Shown here: positions 38,833 through 47,710 of the stretch, in pieces
How positions within the stretch are numbered: the stretch's first letter is position 1
Layout of the letters: each line of letters starts with the position of its first letter
Source: Pseudoxanthobacter soli DSM 19599
GTDB lineage: Bacteria > Pseudomonadota > Alphaproteobacteria > Rhizobiales > Segnochrobactraceae
Length of the DNA stretch: 64,000 bases
Direction: 5' to 3'
Assembly (NCBI RefSeq): GCF_900148505.1
Contig: NZ_FRXO01000002.1
Coordinates: 434,001-498,000, forward strand
Made by a program: the position numbers and the translations under genes
The notes under the pieces: model-generated
The model's database searches: none
What the model was told of the DNA's origin: nothing
Seen by the model: the letters and a program-made list of their open reading frames with translations, nothing else

Positions 38833-39621
38833 TCAGTATCCCCCGCGCTTCAGATTGTGCAGCGTTGCCGCCAGCTCCGTGCTGACGGTTGATTGCGCCG
38901 AGCCTGAGCCGCTCGAAAACAGCGTCAGGACCGGATCGGTATCGGTGTTGTTGTTCACGTCCCACATGACCGTGAAGCGCCCGATCAGCTTCTGCAGCTT
39001 TTCGGGATCCTGCAGGTCCTTCACGTCGAGCCGCTTGTTCACGGCGGCCGCCTGCTTGTCGATGTCGGCGCCCGCCATCGCGTCGGGGAAGCCGAGCACC
39101 GTCTTCACGACCTGCCAGAGCGCGGGATCGGCCAGCAGGCCGTAAGCCGACTTAACGGTTGGCGCGGTCCGCTCGAAATAGAGCGCGAGGCGCACGCCCT
39201 CGTCTTCGTTGCCGGCCTCCTCCTCCACCTCCTGGCGGGCGTAGAGTTCGGTGACCTTCTTCATCGCCTCGGTGTCGGAGGTGACCTTGTCGCCCTTGGC
39301 GGCGAAGTCGAACGTCTTGGCAAAGTTGACGAAACGATCGTCGGCGAGGCGATTGGCGAAGCTGTTCTTATCGGCGATGCCTTCGTCGAGGACCTTGCGC
39401 ATGTACGCCTTGGCATAGGCCATATCCTCGAGGCCGAAGGCGTTCATCGCATAATTGAAAAGCCGCGTGTCCTTGATGAAGTCATCGACCGACTTCACGT
39501 TGCCGATGTTGGCAAGGAAATAGTCGGTATCGCGCGCAACGAGCGGCTCCGCTTTCTTCAGCGTGAGCGTGCGGTCGAGATTCCGGGCGATCAGGTTGTA
39601 GTTCGCGAACGTCGAAACCAT
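38833..39621 (-). CDS. DUF1217 flagellar protein
   Basis: 262-aa protein of the alphaproteobacterial DUF1217 family found in flagellar clusters; function not established. Start ATG 39621 (MVSTFANYNLIARNLDRTLT) with AGGAG upstream. Family-like wording includes FLANIGNVKSVDDFIKDTRL, FGLEDMAYAKAYMRKVLDEG and VMWDVNNNTDTDPVLTLF, and it ends in TLHNLKRGGY. No signal peptide. Divergent from motA, first gene of the leftward flagellar block. Confidence 0.85.
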   Translation of the reverse strand: MVSTFANYNLIARNLDRTLTLKKAEPLVARDTDYFLANIGNVKSVDDFIKDTRLFNYAMNAFGLEDMAYAKAYMRKVLDEGIADKNSFANRLADDRFVNFAKTFDFAAKGDKVTSDTEAMKKVTELYARQEVEEEAGNEDEGVRLALYFERTAPTVKSAYGLLADPALWQVVKTVLGFPDAMAGADIDKQAAAVNKRLDVKDLQDPEKLQKLIGRFTVMWDVNNNTDTDPVLTLFSSGSGSAQSTVSTELAATLHNLKRGGY

Positions 39622-39772
39622 CCGGCACGCTCCTTCTCCTGGAAGGAGGATCACCCACCAAGCTTGCGCCAGACTGACGGGGCGGATGTGGCGCATGACG
39701 GCGGATTTCAGCCTCGCGCAAGCCAGTGCGCCTAGCCTTTATGTCTCTCGGTTTCCGCAAAGGATTCGCACG

Positions 39773-40660
39773 TTGGGCGTATTGATCGGACTCGTCATTG
39801 GCGTCGGCTCGCTGCTCGGCGGCTTCGTCGCGATGGGCGGCCATATCGCGGTCATCTGGCAGCCGTGGGAATTCGTCATCATCCTGGGCATCGCGCTCGG
39901 CACCTTCATCATCGCCAATCCGATGAAAGTGATCGCGGATACCGGTCGTGCGATGCTCCAGGCGATGACGGGTGCGGTTCCGAAGCGCAAAGACTTCCTC
40001 GACCTGCTGCGGTTGCTCTACACCCTGATGCGCGACCTGCGCACCCGGCCGCGCAACGAGGTCGAGGCCCACATCGACGACCCCAACAATTCCGAGCTGT
40101 TCAGGCAGTTTCCGAGCATCCTGAAGGACAAGGAACTCACGCAATATATCTGCGACTATGTCCGGCTCATCATCATCGGCAACGCCCGGTCCCACGAGAT
40201 CGAGGGCCTGATGGAGCAGGAGATCAACACGATCCGGCGCGGGCGCACCAAGCCGGCGTCCGCGCTGGGGACGGTCGCCGAGGCGCTGCCCGCCGTCGGC
40301 ATCTGCGCCGCGGTGCTCGGCATCGTCAAGGCAATGGGTGCGCTCGACCAGTCGCCGGAAGTGCTCGGCCATTATATCGGTGCGGCCCTGATCGGCACCT
40401 TCGTGGGCATTTTCCTGTCCTACGCGGTCATCGGGCCGCTCGCACAGAAGATCAAGACCACCCGCGAGCTGCAGTGCTCGCCCTACATCATCGTCAAGCA
40501 GACGCTGATCGCGTTCATGAACGGGGCGCTGCCGCAGATCGCGCTTGAGCACGGCCGCAAGACCATCACTGCCAACGAACGCCCGACCATCGATGAGGTG
40601 GAAAGCGAGGCGATTTCCGCGCCGCCGACCAGTGCGGCGCCGGCACAGAAGGTCGCCTGA
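39773..40660 (+). CDS. motA: MotA, flagellar stator proton channel subunit
   Basis: 295-aa, four-TM stator subunit that pairs with MotB. I place the start at TTG 39773, with AGGA 9 nt ahead, because (M)GVLIGLVIGVGSLLGGFVAM aligns with known MotA N-termini; the frame to 39686 adds non-family residues. The conserved VIWQPWEFVIILGIALG, ALPAVGICAAVLGIVKAMGA and GALIGTFVGIFLSYAVIGPL-type segments are seen. Five charged residues of the cytoplasmic loop contact FliG. It opens the rightward block; fliM begins 2 bp later. Confidence 0.95.
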   Translation: MGVLIGLVIGVGSLLGGFVAMGGHIAVIWQPWEFVIILGIALGTFIIANPMKVIADTGRAMLQAMTGAVPKRKDFLDLLRLLYTLMRDLRTRPRNEVEAHIDDPNNSELFRQFPSILKDKELTQYICDYVRLIIIGNARSHEIEGLMEQEINTIRRGRTKPASALGTVAEALPAVGICAAVLGIVKAMGALDQSPEVLGHYIGAALIGTFVGIFLSYAVIGPLAQKIKTTRELQCSPYIIVKQTLIAFMNGALPQIALEHGRKTITANERPTIDEVESEAISAPPTSAAPAQKVA

Positions 40661-40662
40661 GC

Positions 40663-41592
40663 ATGGCGGGCGCCCAGACCCACAACGATATCCGCGACAT
40701 GCTGCTCGACGCGGCCGGGCTTTCGCTCGACCGGCTGCCGATGCTGCATGTGGTGTTCGACCGCCTGGCGGCGTTCTGCGCCGACAGCCTGCGGCATCTC
40801 GCGGCCTCGCAGGCTTATTATTCGCTGAGCCACGTCGAAAGCGGACGCATCGGCGACATCCTTGAGGTCTACGAGGCAAACGCCATCGCGGGCGTTTTCC
40901 ACGTCCCCACCTGGGACACCCACGTCATCGTCGGCTTCGACCGCGACTTCGTGTTCACAATCATCGAGGTTCTGTTCGGCTCCGACGGCTCTGAACCCCC
41001 GCTCGACGAGGAGCGCAGCTTCTCCAACATCGAGCTGCGCGTCGCACAGGCGTTGTTCGAGGAGATCGCCAAGGCGCTGCAGATGTCGTTCGCACTGGTC
41101 AGCGACGTGCAGTTCAAGTTCGAGCGCGTCGAGACCCGCATGGACTTCGCGGTCATCGGCCGCCGCAACAACCTTGCGGTCGCGGCGAAATTCCTGCTCC
41201 AGGCTATCGGCCGCGGCGGCGAGATGTTCGTGATCATCCCGCAATCGGCCCTCACGCCGATGCGCCAGCAGCTCGCGCGCGTCGTCTCCGGCGAATCCTC
41301 CGGGCGCGACCCGACATGGGCGCGGCAGATCCGCAGCGAAGTGCAGCGCGCCGAGGTCAGCCTGCGGGCGATCCTGGAGGAGCGTCAGATCGAGCTCGGC
41401 GAGGTCGCCGACTTCCACATCGGTCAGATCATCCAGCTCCAGGCGACGCCGCTCAGCCCTGTCAAACTCGAATGCAACGACCAGGCCCTGTTCTGGTGCA
41501 GCCTCGGCCAGTCGGAAGGGAACTACAAGCTCAAGATCGAGGACGTCGTCAGCTACGAGCAGGAATATATCGATGATATCCTCCCTCGTTGA
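40663..41592 (+). CDS. fliM: FliM, flagellar switch protein
   Basis: 309-aa C-ring protein: middle CheC-like domain (SLSHVESGRIGDILEVYEAN; WDTHVIVGFDRDFVFTIIEV; FSNIELRVAQALFEEIAKAL) and C-terminal SpoA domain (QIELGEVADFHIGQIIQLQA). The classical N-terminal CheY-binding peptide (LSQxEIDxLL) is not recognisable; the N-terminus is AGAQTHNDIRDMLLDAAG. Its 3' end overlaps the next gene by 20 bp. Confidence 0.93.
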   Translation: MAGAQTHNDIRDMLLDAAGLSLDRLPMLHVVFDRLAAFCADSLRHLAASQAYYSLSHVESGRIGDILEVYEANAIAGVFHVPTWDTHVIVGFDRDFVFTIIEVLFGSDGSEPPLDEERSFSNIELRVAQALFEEIAKALQMSFALVSDVQFKFERVETRMDFAVIGRRNNLAVAAKFLLQAIGRGGEMFVIIPQSALTPMRQQLARVVSGESSGRDPTWARQIRSEVQRAEVSLRAILEERQIELGEVADFHIGQIIQLQATPLSPVKLECNDQALFWCSLGQSEGNYKLKIEDVVSYEQEYIDDILPR

Positions 41593-41875
41593 CGTCATCC
41601 TTCTGATTGCGCTCGTCATCACGTCGATCTCGGTCCTGACGACCTACGCCAAACTGAAAAAGCTCGAACGGCATCATCGGGAATACGAAATCGTTCTGGC
41701 ACAGACCGCGCAGTCGCTGGATGCGGCGCGGACCGCGATCGAGCGGCTGCAGGCAGACGGCGAGGGATTGGTCGCGTCACTGGCCGGCCAGATCGAGCGA
41801 GCGCAGGCCCTCGTCGACGAACTCGACAGCCGGCGCACCGCTCTCGGAACGGGCGAGCCGGTTCCGCGGCCATAA
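41573..41875 (+). CDS. DUF6468-like small membrane-anchored coiled-coil protein
   Basis: 100-aa protein with one N-terminal TM segment (LVDVILLIALVITSISVLTT) and a coiled coil (YAKLKKLERHHREYEIVLAQ; ARTAIERLQADGEGLVASL). Proteins of this build between fliM and fliN in alphaproteobacteria are, as I recall, assigned to DUF6468; function unknown. It starts inside fliM (20-bp overlap, different frame), which implies tight translational coupling. A link to the C-ring or stator is inferred from position. Confidence 0.75.
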   Translation: MISSLVDVILLIALVITSISVLTTYAKLKKLERHHREYEIVLAQTAQSLDAARTAIERLQADGEGLVASLAGQIERAQALVDELDSRRTALGTGEPVPRP

Positions 41876-41992
41876 TGCCGGCGCGGCGCCACCGCGCCGG
41901 GGGATCGCGCCGGCCGCGCCGGGCCGGTCATCGGGATATTGCAGGCCGGGCATAGCGGCCACACGCACACTAGGACGCAGGACAACACGACC

Positions 41993-42328
41993 ATGGCGAC
42001 GCCCAACGACCGCCCCCGGAGCAAGTCATTCGAGCCGAACCCCGACGAGCCGCTCGGCGGGCCGCGCAATGTCGAATCGATCATGCGCATCCCCGTGCTG
42101 CTGCAGGTGGTGCTTGGTTCCGCCACCATGCCCGTGGCCAACCTGATGAAGCTCGGGCGCGGCGCGATCGTCCCGCTCGACCACCGTGTCGGCGAGCCCG
42201 TCGACATCGTCGTGAATGGCCGGGTGATCGCCCGCGGCGAAGTCGTCGTGGTCGAGGACGACAATTCGCGCTTCGGCGTGTCGCTGACCGAGATCATCGG
42301 GCCGCCCGGCTCGGAAATTTCGAGTTGA
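41993..42328 (+). CDS. fliN: FliN, flagellar switch protein
   Basis: 111-aa C-ring protein with a single SpoA domain: SIMRIPVLLQVVLGSATMPV, IVPLDHRVGEPVDIVVNGRV and ARGEVVVVEDDNSRFGVSLT. Start ATG 41993 with AGGAC-containing sequence upstream. It is separated from the DUF6468 gene by 117 bp and from fliG by 38 bp. Confidence 0.95.
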   Translation: MATPNDRPRSKSFEPNPDEPLGGPRNVESIMRIPVLLQVVLGSATMPVANLMKLGRGAIVPLDHRVGEPVDIVVNGRVIARGEVVVVEDDNSRFGVSLTEIIGPPGSEISS

Positions 42329-42366
42329 GCGGCCCCGTATCATCACGTTGACCGGATAAGCGTTGC

Positions 42367-43401
42367 ATGTCGGCCTCCGCTTCGACCAAGACGACCGTCA
42401 GCCGCCCTCTGGAAGGGGCGGACCGCGTTGCCGCGTTGCTCATGACCATGGGCAGACCGGCTGCGGTGCAGGTCATGAAGCATTTCAGCCAGGACGAGTT
42501 GAAGGTCATCACGCGGGCGATCGCCGATCTGCAGCCGGTGTCAACCGCCCAGATCGAGCAGCTGATCGAGGACCTCGCCGCACAGTTCGTCGCCGGCGCG
42601 AATCTCATCGGCACCGTCAGCGAAGTGGAGCGGCTGCTGAGCGGCATGCTGCCGCCGGAGCAGATCCAGGACATCCTCGCCGACGTGCTCGGCAACGCCA
42701 ATCATTCGATCTGGGATCGCATCTCGACGGTCTCGGAAGGCGCTCTGGCGAGCTACATCCTCAAGGAACACCCGCAGACCGCGGCGCTGATCCTGTCGAA
42801 GGTCAAGCCGTCGTGCGCCGCCAAGGTGATGGGCCACCTGCCGACGGACCTGCGCAATGACGTGATGCGCCGGATGCTGACGCTGAAGCCCCTGGTCGAG
42901 GCGACGATGAAGATCATCGAGCGCACCATCCATGAGGACTTCCTCGTCAACTTCTCGCGCAACATGGGCGCAGACACCCATGCCCGCATGGCCGACATCA
43001 TCAACAAGATGGAGCGCGACCATATGGAAAACGTGCTCCAGAACCTGTCGGACACGCGGCCGAAATCCGCAGAAATCCTCAAGGGCCTGCTGTTCACCTT
43101 CGACGACATCGTCAATCTCACGCCCAAGGCCCGCACGGCGCTGTTCGACCAGATCCCGAACGACCGCGTGGTCATGGCGCTGAAGGGAACGGATGCCGGT
43201 TTCCGCGACATCATCCTTCAGTCGCTCGCCTCGCGCGTGCGCCGCATGGTGGAGCAGGAACTGGCGACGGGCCAGCCGGCGACCCAGCGCGACGTCACCG
43301 AAGCACGCCGCATGATCACGGACCTCGCGCTGGAAATGGCCGGCCGCGGCGAGATCGAACTGAACTCGGATCAGGACGACGGCGGGGCGCTGTACCGGTA
43401 A
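42367..43401 (+). CDS. fliG: FliG, flagellar motor switch protein
   Basis: 344-aa torque-generating C-ring protein binding FliF and MotA. N-domain (GADRVAALLMTMGRPAAVQV), the EHPQTAALILSKVKPS motif of the middle domain, and the C-domain with charged torque helix (IPNDRVVMALKGTDAGFRDI; LASRVRRMVEQEL) are all present. Length and order are standard for alphaproteobacteria. Confidence 0.97.
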   Translation: MSASASTKTTVSRPLEGADRVAALLMTMGRPAAVQVMKHFSQDELKVITRAIADLQPVSTAQIEQLIEDLAAQFVAGANLIGTVSEVERLLSGMLPPEQIQDILADVLGNANHSIWDRISTVSEGALASYILKEHPQTAALILSKVKPSCAAKVMGHLPTDLRNDVMRRMLTLKPLVEATMKIIERTIHEDFLVNFSRNMGADTHARMADIINKMERDHMENVLQNLSDTRPKSAEILKGLLFTFDDIVNLTPKARTALFDQIPNDRVVMALKGTDAGFRDIILQSLASRVRRMVEQELATGQPATQRDVTEARRMITDLALEMAGRGEIELNSDQDDGGALYR

Positions 43402-43458
43402 GCCGGCGGCCCGACGCCGTGCCCCCGATGCGCTGTACGGATCGCAAGGAGAGATCCC

Positions 43459-44523
43459 GTGGCTGGCGATGAAGACAAGGAGAGCAAGACCGAAGAGGCG
43501 ACCGACCGACAAATTTCCCAGGCGCTCGAGAAGGGAAACGTCCCCTTCTCGCGTGAAGCGCCGCTGTTTGCCTCGCTGGCGGCCATGCTTGTCTGCCTCG
43601 TATTCCTGATTCCGCAGAGCATCGGCGCGCTTGCCCACGAGTTAAGCCGCTTTATCGACGATCCTGGAGGATTTTCTCTTGAAAGCGGCAGCGATGCGAC
43701 CGCCCTGCTCTGGGAAACGGCAATGGCCGCGAGCCATTTCCTGTTGCCGTCCATTATCACGCTGTCCGTCGCGGGCCTTGCCGCTGCGCTGCTTCAGAAC
43801 AGCCCGGCCTTCGTCCTTGAGCGCATCAGCCCGAAGTGGAACCGCATCTCGCTGGCGAGCGGATGGGGGCGCATCTTCGGCGGCGCCGGCCTCATCGAGT
43901 TTCTCAAGTCCCTCTTCAAGTTCACCGCCGTCGCGGTGCTCATCATCATTCTCTGCGACACCGACCAATATGCGGTCATCAATGCCATGTTCAGCGATCC
44001 GGTCCTGATCCCGGCTCTGCTGCTTTCCTTGGCGACGCGCCTCGTCTCGGCCGTCTGCGTCGGCATTATCGTGCTGGTCGCGCTCGATCTCGTCTGGTCG
44101 CGCGTGAAATGGCGCCGCGATCTGAGGATGACGAAGCAGGACATCAAGGAGGAGATGAAGCAGACCGAGGGCGATCCCCTGGTCAAGGCCAGGCTGCGCT
44201 CGCTCGCCAAGGACCGGGCGCGCCAGCGCATGATGACCGCCGTGCCGAAAGCTTCCTTCGTGGTCGCTAACCCGACCCACTTCGCGGTGGCGCTGCGCTA
44301 CCAGCGCGAGGAAGGCGGCGCCCCGGTCGTGGTTGCGAAGGGCGCCGATCTCCTCGCGTTGCGCATCCGCGAAATCGCGACGAAGCACGCCATTCCGATC
44401 ATAGAGGACAAGCCCCTCGCCCGTGCATTGTACGATTCCACGGAAGTGGACCAGTGGATTCCGCCCGAGTTCTACCGGGCTGTCGCAAAGATTCTCTATT
44501 TCCTCTATTCGCGCGAAAAATAG
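43459..44523 (+). CDS. flhB: FlhB, flagellar export substrate-switch protein
   Basis: 354-aa export-gate protein. N-terminal DKESKTEEATDRQISQALEK, four TM helices, and the cytoplasmic domain with the autocleavage motif NPTH (FVVANPTHFAVALRYQREEG), where cut between Asn and Pro switches export from hook to filament proteins. KLARALYDSTEVDQWIPPEF-type C-terminus matches. Ends 1 bp before the next gene. Confidence 0.96.
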   Translation: MAGDEDKESKTEEATDRQISQALEKGNVPFSREAPLFASLAAMLVCLVFLIPQSIGALAHELSRFIDDPGGFSLESGSDATALLWETAMAASHFLLPSIITLSVAGLAAALLQNSPAFVLERISPKWNRISLASGWGRIFGGAGLIEFLKSLFKFTAVAVLIIILCDTDQYAVINAMFSDPVLIPALLLSLATRLVSAVCVGIIVLVALDLVWSRVKWRRDLRMTKQDIKEEMKQTEGDPLVKARLRSLAKDRARQRMMTAVPKASFVVANPTHFAVALRYQREEGGAPVVVAKGADLLALRIREIATKHAIPIIEDKPLARALYDSTEVDQWIPPEFYRAVAKILYFLYSREK

Positions 44524-44524
44524 A

Positions 44525-44983
44525 ATGTTGAAAGATAATAATTTCCTTCTGACGCGAACGAGCGATGATGAATTCATCGCCTATGAAAAAATTCTTGGCT
44601 ATAAACTTCGCAGCACGCTTGCCGAACTCTATACGGTCAATGCAGGTGTTTTTATTTCGTACATCGTCATGGAACAGGACGAGAACATAGAGGATATCAT
44701 CTCGTCTTCGACGGAGTTGACGCTTCGTCCGGGAACGCTCCGGTATGGGCGCAGCGCGGCAGTTGATTTCGAATGGGGCTCCGTTCCGGCCGTGACCATC
44801 GACCTCGAACTGATTTCCCATCCGTGCTCGGTGTTCTTCAAGGTGGTGTTCCAGGGCAAATTCGTCGGCATCGACATCAGCGCGATGCTGTTCTCGACGC
44901 CGCCCGGCGACAGGGACGAAAACCTGCGCCGTCTGACCAGCGCGCTGGAGGCGGCGGTTCTTCCGAAAGCGCCCCCCCATTAA
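44525..44983 (+). CDS. Protein of unknown function between flhB and flgB
   Basis: 152-aa soluble protein from ATG 44525, one base after the flhB stop. No signal or TM segment; AGVFISYIVMEQDENIEDII and DLELISHPCSVFFKVVFQGK suggest an alpha/beta fold. I recognise no family. The first 130 bases are clearly AT-rich compared with the flagellar genes on either side. Position in the block suggests a flagellar role, but this is inference. Confidence 0.65.
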   Translation: MLKDNNFLLTRTSDDEFIAYEKILGYKLRSTLAELYTVNAGVFISYIVMEQDENIEDIISSSTELTLRPGTLRYGRSAAVDFEWGSVPAVTIDLELISHPCSVFFKVVFQGKFVGIDISAMLFSTPPGDRDENLRRLTSALEAAVLPKAPPH

Positions 44984-45125
44984 GCCTCTGGAGCAGCGGT
45001 TCCCGGCACGGCGGGGCCATTTTCCGGACCGCCGACAGGCACCAGCTTCGAGCAAGTTTGACGCGCTAACGTCGCTCATGGGCAGTTGGATCCGTGTTCC
45101 GGATCGTCTCGATGGAGCTGACCGC

Positions 45126-45512
45126 GTGCAACCCGTCTATCTCATGGATCTTGCCGCACGGCATGCCCAGTGGGCATCGGCACGCCAGACGACCGTCGCG
45201 AGTAACATCGCGAACGTCAACACGCCGGGCTATGAGGCCATCGACATCGTGCCGTTCAGCGACGTGCTCGACAAGACGGCGCTCGTCATGGCGCAGACCC
45301 AGTCGGGGCACATGAGCTTCGACGGAAGCCAGAGCGGCGATACGAAGGTTAACCGGGACGGGACGTGGGACGTGTCGCACTCCGGCAACTCGGTCAGCCT
45401 CGACAAGGAAATGCTCAAGGCCGCCGAGATCAGCGGGGCCTTCGCGTTCGACAACAATGTCATCCGGTCATTCCACCGGATGCTGCTCTCGACAGCAAAG
45501 ACCGGCGCATGA
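45126..45512 (+). CDS. flgB: FlgB, proximal rod protein
   Basis: 128-aa rod protein. I choose GTG 45126 ([20 protein letters not shown]), with GGAG 8 nt upstream, because it matches rhizobial FlgB N-termini; an ATG at 45078 lies further up. The rod motif [20 protein letters not shown] is clear, and the C-terminus ([20 protein letters not shown]) is typical. It overlaps flgC by 4 bp. Confidence 0.93.
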   Translation: MQPVYLMDLAARHAQWASARQTTVASNIANVNTPGYEAIDIVPFSDVLDKTALVMAQTQSGHMSFDGSQSGDTKVNRDGTWDVSHSGNSVSLDKEMLKAAEISGAFAFDNNVIRSFHRMLLSTAKTGA

Positions 45513-45928
45513 TTGATCCGTTGAAGGCTACGATCGGAATTGCGGCCTCCGGGCTCGATGCCCAGGCGATGCGCCTGCGCATCATCTCGGAGAACGTCGC
45601 CAATGCCCGCTCGACCGGGAGCACCTCCGGCTCCGACCCGTTCCGCCGCAAGACGGTGCAGTTCGAGAGCATGTTCGACGAGAAGCTCGGCGCATCCTCG
45701 GTGAAGGTGAAGAGCTTCGGCGTCGACGATTCCCCGTTCCTCGTCGAGTACGACCCGGGCAACCCCGCGGCCGACGGCAGCGGTAACGTCAAGATGCCGA
45801 ACATCAACCCGATCGTCGAGATGGCCGACATGCGCGAGGCCAACCGGTCCTACGAGGCCGGCCTGCAGGTCGTGAAGCAGGCCCGCTCGATGATCTCCCA
45901 GACGATCGATCTGCTGAGGAACGGATAA
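45509..45928 (+). CDS. flgC: FlgC, proximal rod protein
   Basis: 139-aa rod protein: [20 protein letters not shown] (N-motif), [14 protein letters not shown] and the C-motif [23 protein letters not shown] 45509 overlaps the flgB stop by 4 bp and its stop overlaps fliE by one base. Confidence 0.95.
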   Translation: MIDPLKATIGIAASGLDAQAMRLRIISENVANARSTGSTSGSDPFRRKTVQFESMFDEKLGASSVKVKSFGVDDSPFLVEYDPGNPAADGSGNVKMPNINPIVEMADMREANRSYEAGLQVVKQARSMISQTIDLLRNG

Positions 45929-46278
45929 TGGTGAACCCGATCTCGCTCATTGGCTCGCTGACCGACAGCTCGACCCTGACGAAGCTCGCCGGCACGGCAT
46001 CGTCTGCCGCTTCGGTCGCCTCGTCGGCCGCCTCCGTGGCGTCGTCCGCCGCGTCCGTCGGATCGGACTTTTCCAATGTCCTCGCCTCGGTCTCCCGCGG
46101 GTTCGTCGATTCGATGAAGAGCGGTGAAGGCGCTGCCATCTCGGGCGTGACCGGCAACGTCCCCGTCGCCAAGGCGGTCCAGGCGATCATGGTCGCTGAG
46201 GAATCGCTGCAGACCGCGATCGCGGTGCGCGACAAGGTTGTCGCCGCCTACCAGGAAGTCACGCGCATGTCGATCTGA
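45928..46278 (+). CDS. fliE: FliE, MS ring-rod junction protein
   Basis: 116-aa protein joining FliF ring to rod. An Ala/Ser-rich middle (SSAASVASSAASVASSAASV) precedes the conserved part, FSNVLASVSRGFVDSMKSGE and AKAVQAIMVAEESLQTAIAV, ending YQEVTRMSI, the FliE C-terminal signature. The SSAASVA repeat is unusual. Its start overlaps the flgC stop by one base. Confidence 0.93.
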   Translation: MVNPISLIGSLTDSSTLTKLAGTASSAASVASSAASVASSAASVGSDFSNVLASVSRGFVDSMKSGEGAAISGVTGNVPVAKAVQAIMVAEESLQTAIAVRDKVVAAYQEVTRMSI

Positions 46279-46309
46279 TCGCGACGCGACGATGTGAGGA
46301 TCTGAAGAC

Positions 46310-47110
46310 ATGGTTATGAGAGCTCTCGGCATCGCCGCGACCGGAATGAGTGCCCAGCAGACCAACGTCGAGGTGATCGCAAACAACATCGCGAACATCA
46401 ACACCACCGGCTTCAAGCGCGCCCGCGCGGAATTCTCCGACCTGCTCTATCAATCCGAGCGTGCGGCCGGCGTGCCGAACCGGGTCGGCGAGAACCCGAT
46501 TCCGGAGGGTGCGCGGGTCGGCCTCGGCGTGCGGACCCTCGGGGTGCGCAACCTGCACATCCAGGGCTCGCTCGACCAGACGAGCAACCCACTCGATCTC
46601 GCGATCAACGGCCGTGGCTGGTTCCAGGTGATGGGGCCGAACGGCGAGACCGTCTATACTCGCGCCGGTGCGTTCGAGAAGAACGACGTCGGCGAGATCG
46701 TGACCTCGGACGGCTATACGCTCGATCCGCCGCTGCCGGCCTTCCCGCAGGATACCACGGCCATCACGATCAACGAGTCCGGTGAGGTCTATGCCGCCAC
46801 GGCGGCCCAGCCCGACACGCCGACGCTGATCGGCCAGGTCACGCTGGCGAACTTCGCCAACGAAGCCGGACTGGAGCCTCTCGGCAACAATCTCTACCGC
46901 GAGACGGCCGCTTCCGGCCAGGCGGTTGCCGGGTTCGCGGGCGAGGACGGCTTCGGCAAGCTTTATCAGGGCTATCTCGAAAGCTCGAACGTCGATCCGG
47001 TGAAGGAAATCACCGAGCTCATTTCCGCCCAGCGTGCCTACGAAATGAATTCGAAGGTCATCCAGGCTGCGGACGAGATGGCCGGCACCGTATCGAAGGG
47101 CATCCGCTGA
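46310..47110 (+). CDS. flgG: FlgG, distal rod protein
   Basis: 266-aa rod protein. [38 protein letters not shown] and the FlgG core [20 protein letters not shown] are followed by C-motif [20 protein letters not shown]. Start ATG 46310 or 46316. Lies 31 bp after fliE. Confidence 0.96.
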   Translation: MVMRALGIAATGMSAQQTNVEVIANNIANINTTGFKRARAEFSDLLYQSERAAGVPNRVGENPIPEGARVGLGVRTLGVRNLHIQGSLDQTSNPLDLAINGRGWFQVMGPNGETVYTRAGAFEKNDVGEIVTSDGYTLDPPLPAFPQDTTAITINESGEVYAATAAQPDTPTLIGQVTLANFANEAGLEPLGNNLYRETAASGQAVAGFAGEDGFGKLYQGYLESSNVDPVKEITELISAQRAYEMNSKVIQAADEMAGTVSKGIR

Positions 47111-47125
47111 GCACTGGCCAGGGCC

Positions 47126-47710
47126 ATGTCATTTTTGTATCGCTCCTTTGCGGCGGCGTTTGCCGTGTTCGTGGCAGCCGCCGCTCCGGCCCTCGGCCAG
47201 GAGATCGCCTCCAGCAACGGAACGGCGGCCGCGGTGCAGCCGATCTTTCCGCAGGGCGCTCCGCCGCAGGGCATGGTGCAGCGATACGACGCCGTGCCGG
47301 GGGCTGCGACGCAGACGGACGGGGAGACGCTGCCCGTCCTCGCTGTCACGGTCTATCCCGGCGACACCATCACCGAGGCGATGGTCATCGACCGTCAGTT
47401 TCCGGCCGGCGTATCGCAGCGCTATGCAGCGCTTTCCGGTCGCGATCAGGTGATCGGCAAGGTCGCTCGCCGCACGCTGGCGGCCGGGCAGCCGATCCCT
47501 CTCAACGCCCTTGGCATGGCAACGCTCGTGAACCGGGGCGTGCCGACCGAAGCCTCCTATGTGGAAGACGGCCTCAGCATCACCGCTCAGGTGATGCCGA
47601 TGCAGTCCGGCGGCGTCGGCGATGTCATTCAGGTCCGCAATGTCGATTCCGGCCGCATGATCAGCGGCGTCGTTCAGGCGGACGGCACCGTTCGCGTAGG
47701 AGGACGGTGA
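47126..47710 (+). CDS. flgA: FlgA, P-ring assembly chaperone
   Basis: 194-aa periplasmic chaperone for FlgI. Signal peptide SFAAAFAVFVAAAAPALGQ, then the SAF-like domain (VYPGDTITEAMVIDRQFPAG; LAAGQPIPLNALGMATLVNR) and C-terminal VGDVIQVRNVDSGRMISGVV. Overlaps flgI by 4 bp. Confidence 0.93.
   Translation: MSFLYRSFAAAFAVFVAAAAPALGQEIASSNGTAAAVQPIFPQGAPPQGMVQRYDAVPGAATQTDGETLPVLAVTVYPGDTITEAMVIDRQFPAGVSQRYAALSGRDQVIGKVARRTLAAGQPIPLNALGMATLVNRGVPTEASYVEDGLSITAQVMPMQSGGVGDVIQVRNVDSGRMISGVVQADGTVRVGGR

Noticed and set aside
45340-45360. GGTTAACCGG as a CtrA-like site
   Set aside because: It is inside the flgB coding sequence and lacks the TTAA-N7-TTAA spacing.
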